Made by a program: the position numbers and the translations under genes. Under the pieces are notes generated by a model, which ran no database searches, was not told the DNA's origin, and saw nothing but the letters and a program-made list of their open reading frames with translations. Source: Muricauda sp. SCSIO 64092 (GTDB lineage Bacteria; Bacteroidota; Bacteroidia; Flavobacteriales; Flavobacteriaceae). Taken from it: a DNA stretch of 64,000 nucleotides. The DNA lies in contig NZ_CP095413.1 in NCBI RefSeq assembly GCF_023016285.1, forward strand, positions 3,861,001 through 3,925,000. Direction: 5' to 3'. Positions within the stretch are counted from its first letter, which is position 1; each line of letters opens with the position of its first letter. Shown in pieces: positions 18,291 to 26,306 of the stretch.

Positions 18291-19448
18291 TTAATCCATA
18301 AAATACCAGAACTTAGGTTCTGTACCCAAATCTTCCTTTAATCGAAATACCTGCTTATTTTCCAATACCCATCTGATAGTGCTATCCGGATCCAATAAAT
18401 TTCCAAATATCCTTGCTCCCGTTGGACATGCTTCCACGCAAGCGGGATCTCTACCTGCCCTGGAACGCTGTACACAAAAGGTGCATTTTTCCATGACCCC
18501 CTTTTTCCGCATGCGGTTGCCTAGATAGTGTTGGTTTTTATTCACTTCATCTTCAGGTACTTCGGGTTTGCTCCAATTAAAGCGTCTACCATCATATGGG
18601 CAAGCTGCCATACAATATCTGCAACCTATGCACCAATCGTAATCTATGACCACCAAGCCATCTTCTTCACGCCATGTAGCTTCAACTGGGCATACATTAA
18701 CGCAAGGGGGGTTGTCACAATGAAAACATTGGGTACCCATATAAAAATGTCCCTCCGCCGGAACTTCATGATAGTAATTGTCATCAGCTTCATTGAATTT
18801 AAATCCTTTGCCATCCTTCATTTCATGGATGCGGATATATTGCATTTGGGAATTCCTATCTTGATTGTTTTCCTCTACACATGCACTTACGCAGTTCATA
18901 TAGCCTTGACACTTGGAAATGTTAAATGCATAGCCAAAAAGGACATCTTTGGAGGCATCTGTAGCTGTCATTTTAATGTTCTTCTTTTTCCGCAATTGGT
19001 ACGAGCGCACCAATCGATCTACTGTGGCTTGCTTTTCTTCTTGCGTCATCAACTTATAGTTGCCTTTAAATTGTTCTTCCCAGTCGATTTGTGCTTTTTC
19101 TTTTGACTCTTCGCTTGAAGTGAAACTACAGGAAGTATGTACGGCACCCGCACCAGCAAGTAAACTTGCCGTAAGTTTCCGGAAGGCCGTCCTTCGGTCC
19201 ATTTTTACATCGAAAACCTGTTGAAAACCATCTTTTTGTGTCCGTTCAACAGCAGAGGTCTCGACCATAAGTTCTTTTTCTACGGCCGCATCAAACGCTT
19301 CGGCAGTTATGGAATATTCGCTTTTTCCGGAATGGGTCTTTTGGGAACCACATCCCCCATTTGGATTATCGCATCCGCACACGTGGGCAGTGGCTTGTTT
19401 TTTGCCAAGGCCCAGATCCAATTGAAACCATTTCTTTTTTTCTTCCAT
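18291..19448 (-). CDS. Four-cluster ferredoxin-like Fe-S subunit (NrfC/PsrB/TtrB type)
   Basis: A 385-aa protein with four [4Fe-4S]-binding Cys groups: KCQGYMNCVSACVEEN, QCFHCDNPPCVNVCP, WCIGCRYCMAACP and KCTFCVQRS...CVEACP. The layout is that of NrfC/PsrB-type electron-transfer subunits. An internal Tat-like signal (MDRRTAFRKLTASLLAGAG, from residue 83) is preceded by 82 residues that contain a Cys-rich HVCGCDNPNGGCGS patch. Either translation really starts at M83 (19202), or this is an Fe-S protein with an odd N-terminal extension. The next gene is the NrfD partner. It probably carries electrons from quinol to the multihaem proteins and NapB. Confidence 0.9.
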   Translation of the reverse strand: MEEKKKWFQLDLGLGKKQATAHVCGCDNPNGGCGSQKTHSGKSEYSITAEAFDAAVEKELMVETSAVERTQKDGFQQVFDVKMDRRTAFRKLTASLLAGAGAVHTSCSFTSSEESKEKAQIDWEEQFKGNYKLMTQEEKQATVDRLVRSYQLRKKKNIKMTATDASKDVLFGYAFNISKCQGYMNCVSACVEENNQDRNSQMQYIRIHEMKDGKGFKFNEADDNYYHEVPAEGHFYMGTQCFHCDNPPCVNVCPVEATWREEDGLVVIDYDWCIGCRYCMAACPYDGRRFNWSKPEVPEDEVNKNQHYLGNRMRKKGVMEKCTFCVQRSRAGRDPACVEACPTGARIFGNLLDPDSTIRWVLENKQVFRLKEDLGTEPKFWYFMD

Positions 19449-19463
19449 AGGAATCTTCTTTAG

Positions 19464-20081
19464 CTATTTTCTTTCTTCTTCCATTTGGGAATTGAATCTT
19501 ACTGGCCATTTGGACGCAATTTGTGGCTCATGTGGATTGTGGCAATTTACACAGGTCATCGCTGTTCTAGGTTTGGCCCAACCGCCGAGGTTCTTTCCAT
19601 GGGCACCGCCTTTCCAATCCTTGAACTGGGAACTATGGCACTGGGCACACATCAGGTAACTTTGATTAAAGTCGATGCTATGGCCCGTTAAACTATTTAG
19701 CTCATTCATGTTTTGCCCGTTATGACAGGTTGCACAGTTCATTGCATTTTCATTGGCATGGGAGATTTTGATGTCCCAATGTGCTTGTTGGACCTCAGCT
19801 CCCCTTTGCATTTGATTCAATGGTTTGGAGTGACATTCTGTACAGGCAAAGGACTTTATCTGGCTTTTTCGTTCGGGTATTAGAAATGTATGATTTCCCT
19901 CCGTAATTTCTATGGTATGGAAATCACCAATAAAGTCTACCGATGAAATGCCTGGGTCATGATACGTTTTACTTTCTTCCTCGATTTTTTCTTCTAGGCT
20001 ATGATACTCTGTTTCCTTGTGTTTACATGAAACAAAACAGCAAACCAAAATAAATACAAGAAATCTTCTTTGCACCTTCAT
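19464..20081 (-). CDS. Tetrahaem cytochrome c lipoprotein
   Basis: A 205-aa lipoprotein (lipobox in ILVCCFVSCK) with four CxxCH haem-binding motifs at about 80-84, 116-120, 145-149 and 177-181, and several extra His residues as distal ligands. It resembles small multihaem cytochromes of the cytochrome c3/NapC-NirT-like class, but it is a lipid-anchored periplasmic protein without the NapC membrane helix. Its start overlaps the end of napB by 4 bp (ATGA), so translation is coupled. It probably relays electrons between the Fe-S/NrfD module and NapAB. Confidence 0.85.
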   Translation of the reverse strand: MKVQRRFLVFILVCCFVSCKHKETEYHSLEEKIEEESKTYHDPGISSVDFIGDFHTIEITEGNHTFLIPERKSQIKSFACTECHSKPLNQMQRGAEVQQAHWDIKISHANENAMNCATCHNGQNMNELNSLTGHSIDFNQSYLMCAQCHSSQFKDWKGGAHGKNLGGWAKPRTAMTCVNCHNPHEPQIASKWPVRFNSQMEEERK

Positions 20082-20773
20082 TTGATATTGGTATTTGCTT
20101 TAACAAACAGTTCAACATTATGGATTTCCTGTTCTATGGGTACATGGCACTGCCGGCAGTTCACCCGCTCTGGATGGTCTACCCATAGTTCTTTTACCGC
20201 TGCTGGTCCAGCATGGCATGCAAGGCAATTTTCACGCATCTGCAATTGATGTGGCATTACTGGTGGACTTCCCGGCATAGCATTGTTTACGCCCACCTTA
20301 GGTGCTGGTTTCTTATAAAAATCAGTGGTCATAAAATCCAAATCGGTCAACTGTTCAACATGACATTGTTTGCAATTGATCATTTCTGGGTGTGGTGTAA
20401 CCGGAGCATAGGCATTGAATTTCTGAACAAACCCCCCATTTTGATGGCACTGTAAACAAACGTTGCCCCCCATGCCCAACTTTTCCTTTACGGAATGTGG
20501 TATGCTTGGCGGGGCTCCGGGATAAGCCCTGTTACTATAGTATGTTGCCAATGTTCTTTGATGGTTTTCATCTTGGGGCATATTCAAGTAGTCCAACGCA
20601 TATTCCGATCTCTCGAAAACCTTTTTTTCAGATGGAATAATGGGAAGCGGCCCAGTATCATGAATTGGTATATAGGCCTCTTCCAGTCCTTTGTAATAGC
20701 TGTATGTCCAATTGGCCAAAAAACCAATGAATAAAAGGGCAAAAATCAGTAAGATTCCCAATCTTTTTTTCAT
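20078..20773 (-). CDS. napB: Periplasmic nitrate reductase cytochrome subunit, four-haem form
   Basis: A 231-aa protein with an N-terminal membrane anchor (about residues 6-24) and NapB landmarks: APPSIPH before the first haem motif and SPPVMPH before the third. It has four CxxCH motifs (106-110, 134-138, 183-187, 206-210), whereas classical NapB has two. Family assignment rests on position directly after napA, on the PPxxPH motifs and on the final CRQCHVP. NapB passes electrons to NapA. The two extra haems suggest an in-built relay that shortens the path from the quinol oxidase. Confidence 0.85.
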   Translation of the reverse strand: MKKRLGILLIFALLFIGFLANWTYSYYKGLEEAYIPIHDTGPLPIIPSEKKVFERSEYALDYLNMPQDENHQRTLATYYSNRAYPGAPPSIPHSVKEKLGMGGNVCLQCHQNGGFVQKFNAYAPVTPHPEMINCKQCHVEQLTDLDFMTTDFYKKPAPKVGVNNAMPGSPPVMPHQLQMRENCLACHAGPAAVKELWVDHPERVNCRQCHVPIEQEIHNVELFVKANTNIK

Positions 20774-20774
20774 G

Positions 20775-23105
20775 TTATACTTTTTCGACCCTTACGGCAC
20801 ATTTTTTATAATCCGGTTCTTTGGATATAGGACAGAATGAATCCAATGTGATGTCATTAATAAGCATACGCTCATCAAAAAAGGGGACAAAAACTTGCAT
20901 AGGGGCCGGAACGCCTCGTTCATTGACCGAAGCTGGAAGTATAATTTCGCCCCTTCTCGTAGTCAATCTAACCCTGTCACCCGTTTTGATTTGCATTCTA
21001 TCGGCATCTTTTGGGTGCAACTCAACATAGGCATGTGGCATGGCCTGGTGCAATACGGGAATCCTTCGTGTCATGGACCCAGTATGCCAATGTTCCACGA
21101 CCCGTCCCGTTCCCAACCAAAATGGATATTCTTTGTCCGGTTCTTCTGCTGCAGGTTCGTATGGGCGCTGCCATATGACCGCTTTTCCATCTTTCTTTCC
21201 ATAAAAGTGGAAATCTTTCCCGTTGGAACAAGCGGGATCATATGTTGCATTATATCGCCATTTGGTTTCCTTGCCATCTACATAGGGCCAAATAGCTCCA
21301 GATTGCGATTTTAGCACCTCAAGGGGAGCCAAATTGTGTTTTTTGCCTTCATGGTGCCGACGGTATTCGTTATAGATTTCGGCTATGTGGGTTTCGTCCT
21401 TATAATAAAACTGTTTTTCAAAGCCCATACGTTTTGCTACCTCAAGCAACTGTTTTGTGTCACTCATTGCTTCACCCGGCGGTTCCAACATTTGTTCAAA
21501 ATATTGGGTGCGACGTTCCGAATTTCCATACATCCCCTCTCTTTCGACCCACATGGCAGAAGGTAGGATTACATCTGCAATATCAGTCGTGGGAGTTGGG
21601 TACACATCAGAAACCACAATAAATCGGCCTTCCTTTTTTGCGCCATCCCTATAGCGTTTGAGTTTGGGCATGGTGACCATTGGATTGGTAACCTGAATCC
21701 ACATAAAGCGTATATCCCCTCGATCTAAGGCGCGAAACATTTCAACGGTATGGTAGGTAGGTTTTGGGTCAATGTTCTCCGCAGGTACCCCCCAAATTTT
21801 TGCGGCGAATTCACGATCTTTTGTATTGGACACGGTACCGTGGGGCAATTTATGGGTCAAGGTGCCCACTTCCCTGACCGTTCCACATGCACTGGGTTGT
21901 CCTGTAAGTGAAAACGGACTGTTGCCGGGACTTGAAATTTTTCCTGTAAGCAAATGGATATTGTAAACCAAATTATTGATCCAGGTTCCTCTGGAATGTT
22001 GGTTCATTCCCATACACCAAAGCGACATCACTTTTTTATTGGGATCACCAAAATGTGAGGCGAGATATTTAATGTCTTTTACGGAAACCCCTGATAACTT
22101 GGAAACTTTTTCTGGAGTATACTCCGTAAGGAAGGTCTTGTATTCTTCAAAGGTAATGGCTTGCGGTTTATCCGTGAACGTGTAGTTGTCTTCCAATCCA
22201 TATCCCATGTTGGTAAGTCCTTTGCTAAAATTGCAATGCTCGTCCACAAAGGCCTTGTTCATCCATCCGTTGTTGATAATCTCATGGCAAATGGCATTCG
22301 CCACTGCCAAATCGGTTTGGGGATTAAAGATGATGGATTTGTCAGCCGCCATACTTGTTCTAGTCGTTCGAGTGGCAAAATCGATGATTTTCACACCGCG
22401 TTTCAGACGTTGGTCCAACAATCTGGAAAACAATACCGGATGCATTTCCGCCATATTGTTCCCCCAAAGCACAAAAGTGTCCGCATGGTCAATGTCTTCA
22501 TAGCAACCCATGGGTTCATCCAATCCAAAGGAAGAAAGGAACCCAGTAACAGCGGTTGCCATGCACAAACGGGCATTGGCCTCCACATTGTTGGTGCCAA
22601 TACAACCTTTGAAAAATTTTGAAGCAACATAACCATCTTGTATGGTCCATTGACCCGATCCATAAATGGAAACTGCGTCCTTGCCGTAATCCTTGATTGT
22701 TTCCTGCATTTTTGCGGCCACCAGGTCAAGGGCTTCTTTCATTGTGGTCTTTTCGTATCTCCCGTTCCTCTTAACCAAGGGTTGGGTCAATCTATCCGAG
22801 CCGTACATTGCCATGATGGAATGATAACCTTTAACGCAGCACAATCCTTTGTTCACGGGCGATTTAGGATCTCCTTTTACCGCTATCGCCCTCCCATTTT
22901 CGGTTCCGATAAGTACGCCACAGCCAACCCCACAAAATCGGCATGGTGCCCTTTTCCAATCCAAATTGGCGTTGGCGGGAATCCCCTTTTCCTGTTCTTC
23001 GGCGAACACGATACCGGGAAACATGCTTGCCGCCGCTGTCATGGCCGACAGTACGGCCATTTTCTTTATGAACTCCCTCCTATTGGTAGGTGCAGATCTA
23101 TACAT
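20775..23105 (-). CDS. napA: Periplasmic nitrate reductase catalytic subunit
   Basis: A 776-aa molybdopterin oxidoreductase. The Tat signal is near the N-terminus (NRREFIKKMAVLSAM). The [4Fe-4S] cluster is bound by CRFCGVGC (C55, C58, C62) and a fourth Cys near 89-90. The Mo-ligand Cys is C181 in NARLCMATAV, as in Nap rather than Nar enzymes. Late motifs (HWHTGSMTRR, a cofactor-binding C-terminal domain) complete the family. It reduces nitrate to nitrite in the periplasm. The upstream napD-like gene lies 2 bp away and napB starts 2 bp downstream, so this is a tight operon. Confidence 0.95.
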   Translation of the reverse strand: MYRSAPTNRREFIKKMAVLSAMTAAASMFPGIVFAEEQEKGIPANANLDWKRAPCRFCGVGCGVLIGTENGRAIAVKGDPKSPVNKGLCCVKGYHSIMAMYGSDRLTQPLVKRNGRYEKTTMKEALDLVAAKMQETIKDYGKDAVSIYGSGQWTIQDGYVASKFFKGCIGTNNVEANARLCMATAVTGFLSSFGLDEPMGCYEDIDHADTFVLWGNNMAEMHPVLFSRLLDQRLKRGVKIIDFATRTTRTSMAADKSIIFNPQTDLAVANAICHEIINNGWMNKAFVDEHCNFSKGLTNMGYGLEDNYTFTDKPQAITFEEYKTFLTEYTPEKVSKLSGVSVKDIKYLASHFGDPNKKVMSLWCMGMNQHSRGTWINNLVYNIHLLTGKISSPGNSPFSLTGQPSACGTVREVGTLTHKLPHGTVSNTKDREFAAKIWGVPAENIDPKPTYHTVEMFRALDRGDIRFMWIQVTNPMVTMPKLKRYRDGAKKEGRFIVVSDVYPTPTTDIADVILPSAMWVEREGMYGNSERRTQYFEQMLEPPGEAMSDTKQLLEVAKRMGFEKQFYYKDETHIAEIYNEYRRHHEGKKHNLAPLEVLKSQSGAIWPYVDGKETKWRYNATYDPACSNGKDFHFYGKKDGKAVIWQRPYEPAAEEPDKEYPFWLGTGRVVEHWHTGSMTRRIPVLHQAMPHAYVELHPKDADRMQIKTGDRVRLTTRRGEIILPASVNERGVPAPMQVFVPFFDERMLINDITLDSFCPISKEPDYKKCAVRVEKV

Positions 23106-23107
23106 AA

Positions 23108-23347
23108 CTATTCTGTTTTTGGGGTATCAAAACCGGAAACCATGGCCATAAGCTTGATTTCTTTTATCCGTTCCAGTTTTTCCTTTAATCGTTCTTCTTC
23201 TGTTTTGGTGTCAGTTTCCGTTACCAAAATCAGTAATTCTTCATTTTCGGCAGCAACCACCTCGCAGTGTTCCATTTCTGAAAGCATGCTCGACAATTTC
23301 GTTTTTCTTCCTTCCCGTGGATGTACCAGATAACTTTTGATTGGCAT
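23108..23347 (-). CDS. napD: NapD-like Tat-signal-binding chaperone
   Basis: A 79-aa ferredoxin-fold small protein: PIKSYLVHPREGRKTKLSSMLSE has the usual NapD beta-alpha start and EELLILVTETD the second strand. NapD binds the NapA twin-arginine signal and delays its export until the molybdenum cofactor is loaded. It ends 2 bp before napA. The identification rests on size, fold pattern and position, because the sequence is diverged from enterobacterial NapD. Confidence 0.75.
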   Translation of the reverse strand: MPIKSYLVHPREGRKTKLSSMLSEMEHCEVVAAENEELLILVTETDTKTEEERLKEKLERIKEIKLMAMVSGFDTPKTE

Positions 23348-23352
23348 AATTC

Positions 23353-23529
23353 TCAGTTTAATTCTGTTTGAAACAGGGTCGGTTTAATGGTAATCATGGC
23401 CCAACCCCAGTAATTGGAAGTGTCATTGGAGTTGTTTTTAACAAATTCCAAACCCTTGGACTCTAGCTGTGCAAAAAGTAAAGTCCAAGAAAGCAAAATG
23501 AAAAGTATCCCAAAATAAATTGTTTTCAT
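23353..23529 (-). CDS. 58-aa secreted peptide at the head of the nap operon
   Basis: A 58-codon frame (ATG 23529, TGA 23353-23355), ending 5 bp before napD. The product has a clear signal peptide (MKTIYFGILFILLSWTLLFA) followed by about 36 polar residues ending FQTELN. The signal peptide, tight spacing and lack of any other start for this transcript support it. It occupies the place where napE or napF stands in other nap operons but is not clearly related to either. It could be the remains of a longer gene, a small Nap accessory protein, or a leader peptide. Confidence 0.55.
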   Translation of the reverse strand: MKTIYFGILFILLSWTLLFAQLESKGLEFVKNNSNDTSNYWGWAMITIKPTLFQTELN

Positions 23530-23553
23530 TTAGCAAGTAGATTAGTTCTGCTT

Positions 23554-23578
23554 TAAGATAAATCATATCAATATCTTA
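23554..23578 (-). promoter_or_regulatory. Candidate operator upstream of the nap operon
   Basis: A 25-bp palindrome with perfect 7-bp arms (TAAGATA / TATCTTA) 25 bp upstream of the 58-aa gene. It contains a TTGATATGAT core that loosely resembles an FNR/CRP-type half-site. This would suit oxygen or nitrate control of the operon, but the match is not strict. Confidence 0.4.
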
Positions 23579-23786
23579 ACAAAATTTAAGGCTTTGTTGA
23601 GAGTTAAAAAAACCGTATTTAAACTGATTCAAAATAAAATTGGGGAAAATCTTAAAATGCCCTAGGAAGCAATATTTGATGTTATTCTGTTCTTGCCAAA
23701 CTTTTACCTATGGATTTAAATAGTTAGGGAGTTGCTATATGAAGTCCTGAATTCTTGGAATAGCTGGAATCGGTTGGAGTGGTATA

Positions 23787-24230
23787 TTAATGCGTCGAAT
23801 TCCCGCGTATTACAATTTTAAACATTTCGGAATTTTTGGTTTTGCGTTCGGTAAACCCATATTTTTTGTACAGTTCCCTTGTTTCCCTTGTGGCCAATAC
23901 TCCAATATAAGCATGCCGTGATGCTCCTGTTTCGAAAAAGTTTTCGATATGGTCCATGATCAGCCTGCCCACAGTTTTGTTATTATAGTTTGGATGGACC
24001 ATCAAGTCCTGAATAGTAAAATAGATGGCCCCATCACCAACTACCCTTCCCATTCCTATCACATTGGGACCATCCAAAACCACAACACAATGAACTTCTT
24101 TTCCGAAAGCGGCTTTTTCAAATTGATTCCCAACGGTATACCAATCGGATTGACCCCTTAAAGACCGATACTCTTCCTGGCTCGGGGAACGCTTTTCCAC
24201 GTGTAATTTTAGACCTTCTTCAATTATCAT
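23787..24230 (-). CDS. GNAT-family N-acetyltransferase
   Basis: A 147-aa protein with GNAT motifs: VVLDGPNVIGMGRVVGDG (motif D region), DLMVHPNYNNKTVGRLIMDHIE (motif A, acetyl-CoA pyrophosphate loop with K-T-V-G-R) and LYKKYGFTERKT (motif B). The acceptor is unknown. It lies between the nap operon and the export operon and has no obvious link to either. Confidence 0.85.
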   Translation of the reverse strand: MIIEEGLKLHVEKRSPSQEEYRSLRGQSDWYTVGNQFEKAAFGKEVHCVVVLDGPNVIGMGRVVGDGAIYFTIQDLMVHPNYNNKTVGRLIMDHIENFFETGASRHAYIGVLATRETRELYKKYGFTERKTKNSEMFKIVIRGNSTH

Positions 24231-24294
24231 TTCAATTGCCCATTTTTTTTGGAGTTTTTTTAAAGAAAAAAATCACTCTTGTCCTTTTTAATGA

Positions 24295-24325
24295 CCAGGG
24301 GGGATTTTTAAAATCGGACCCCTGG
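24295..24325. terminator. Strong hairpin downstream of the export operon
   Basis: CCAGGGG at 24295-24301 pairs with CCCCTGG at 24319-24325, with an inner GATTTT/AAAATC stem. There is no clean T run on either side, so it may be a weak terminator or an RNA-stability element at the 3' end of the porin-like gene transcript. Confidence 0.4.
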
Positions 24326-24401
24326 CCATTGCTCAACCCAACACAAATCCATCTCTTTGGCACAGCATTGATCAGTGCATTTTGGGTTTGTTTTCACTTT
24401 T

Positions 24402-25577
24402 TTAAAAGCTATATCTGAATCTCAGGAATATGCTGTTTCCCAGATTTTTAAATTCATCCTCCTGTTTCCCATAGAAAATTTGACCCGTAACATCAAAGTC
24501 CCAGTTTTGGGAAATGTTATAGGTGAATTGTGGCGTAAGGAAAACGGAGTTCAGATCCACGGCATAGATAGAGGCCATCGACCCCGTAATGGCAGGCGTA
24601 AAGGTCTTGGAAAACTGACCAAATAAGGACCATTTGTTTGGCATTAGGTTTTTGGCATCAATCGTAGCATTGTTCATCAGGGAATCCCCAAAAAAGTCAA
24701 CATCGCCCGCTCCATCGCTATTATAAAGTGTTGAGATATTGATGGACATGTCATTGGCGAAGTAATAATCAAATGAAATGGATCCAACAAGGGCATTGTC
24801 CCCCTCAGAACGGTCATTCGGCATAAAATAGCTTAGCTCCCCTTTAAAACCTACGTCCTTAATAACTCCTTCCCATCCTATTCCCAGCGTAAGGTCGTTC
24901 AAAAACTTGGCTGCTATGAGTTGAAAGTCGTACTGGTGTTTATTGAAGTTGTATTTAAGGGCCACCGTGTTTTCCCTCCATACCTTTGCATAACTGATGG
25001 CAAATTCAAAACTGGAATCCCCTGAGGTAAAATACTTTGCCCTTAACGCATCTGCTCCCGGGCGTTCTTCATAATCAAAATCCAAAAAATTATAGGCATT
25101 GAAAAGATCGTTGGGGTTCCAAACCAAATTCTTTCCCCAATTTATACGTTGACGCCCCACGACCAACTGCCATTTTTCTTTGTGATAATCCACGTATAGG
25201 CGATCTATTGTCGAAAGCATAAGTATTGCCGGTTCATGAATCAACAGGGCATCAAGGTTGATATCCTGGTTGGGATTCTTCACGGATTGGACAAAGTTTG
25301 GAAAGGACCTGACCGAAGTACCCCAAAATACCCTGTTGCGCAATTCGAGGCCCAAGGTCAGATCATCATTGGCATACAACCTAATATTCGTCCGGTTATG
25401 GATGAGGTTATCGTTGGCAATGCTATCCAACGAAATGAAACTGGAGGTGTTCAAAAATTTAACATAACCGGATACATTCAAGTGGTCAGAAACCCAGTTT
25501 TGTGTGTCCTGCGCCGCCAAGTTGATGACCAATGCAAAACCTAGAATATGGGATACTATGTGCTTTTTTGGTCTCAA
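24402..25577 (-). CDS. Outer membrane beta-barrel protein (porin-like), last gene of the export operon
   Basis: A 391-aa protein starting with TTG at 25577, which overlaps the stop of the ATPase gene by 4 bp (TTGA), so the unusual start is well supported. A signal peptide (HILGFALVINLAAQ) is followed by many alternating amphipathic strands and a terminal aromatic residue (FLRFRYSF). VVGRQRINWGKNLVWNPNDLFNAYN resembles DUF1302-like outer membrane proteins that partner with lipid or sterol export systems. It would supply the outer membrane part of the ABC system encoded upstream. Confidence 0.75.
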   Translation of the reverse strand: MRPKKHIVSHILGFALVINLAAQDTQNWVSDHLNVSGYVKFLNTSSFISLDSIANDNLIHNRTNIRLYANDDLTLGLELRNRVFWGTSVRSFPNFVQSVKNPNQDINLDALLIHEPAILMLSTIDRLYVDYHKEKWQLVVGRQRINWGKNLVWNPNDLFNAYNFLDFDYEERPGADALRAKYFTSGDSSFEFAISYAKVWRENTVALKYNFNKHQYDFQLIAAKFLNDLTLGIGWEGVIKDVGFKGELSYFMPNDRSEGDNALVGSISFDYYFANDMSINISTLYNSDGAGDVDFFGDSLMNNATIDAKNLMPNKWSLFGQFSKTFTPAITGSMASIYAVDLNSVFLTPQFTYNISQNWDFDVTGQIFYGKQEDEFKNLGNSIFLRFRYSF

Positions 25578-26266
25578 TTTGATTGTAAGATGTCTGCTAT
25601 GATTTTACCGTCTTCCAGGGTAACCACTCGACGGGCCCGGTCAATGACCCTTTGATCATGTGTGGAGAAAATGAAGGTGATCCCCTCTTTTTCGTTGAGC
25701 TGTTCCATAATGTCCAAAAGGTCCGATGTGGATTTTGAATCCAAATTGGCCGTTGGTTCATCTGCCAGAACGAATTTGGGTCGGGATGCCAATGCCCTGG
25801 CCACGGCTATTCGCTGTTGCTGGCCCCCGCTCATTTCAGCGGGGCGTTTTAAGGCCTGATTTTCCAAGCCCACCGATTTAAGTAACTCAGCGACGCGTTT
25901 ATCGATCGCTTCTTGTGGTTCATGTTGCAAAAGCATAATAAAGCCGATATTCTCTTTTGCGTTGAGCACAGGAATTAAATTGTAGGCCTGAAACACAAAA
26001 CCTATATGCTGTAATCTAAAATTAATCCGTTCATTTTCTTTCAACCCAATGATGTCAACTTCATTTACGAGTACATTTCCTGAATGGGGCTGGTCCAAAC
26101 CACCGATAATATTGAGCAACGTACTTTTTCCGGAGCCAGAAGGGCCGACAATGGCGGTAAATTCGCCTTTGGCAATGGTCAGGGACAAACCATTCAATGC
26201 CCGTACTTCATTTCCCTTACCTTCATTGTAGACCTTTGTCAGATTTTCTGTTTGTATAACGTTCAT
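25574..26266 (-). CDS. ABC transporter ATP-binding protein (LolD/MacB type)
   Basis: A 230-aa ATPase with Walker A GPSGSGKST, Q-loop in GFVFQAYNLIPVL, signature MSGGQQQR, Walker B FVLADEPTANLD and H-loop FSTHD. The class is that of LolD/MacB/FtsE mechanotransmission transporters, which pair with FtsX-like permeases. Both permeases are encoded just upstream. Confidence 0.95.
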   Translation of the reverse strand: MNVIQTENLTKVYNEGKGNEVRALNGLSLTIAKGEFTAIVGPSGSGKSTLLNIIGGLDQPHSGNVLVNEVDIIGLKENERINFRLQHIGFVFQAYNLIPVLNAKENIGFIMLLQHEPQEAIDKRVAELLKSVGLENQALKRPAEMSGGQQQRIAVARALASRPKFVLADEPTANLDSKSTSDLLDIMEQLNEKEGITFIFSTHDQRVIDRARRVVTLEDGKIIADILQSN

Positions 26267-26306
26267 TTTGTTCGTCTTTAAATAATAATTCAGATATATC
26301 TCTTTT

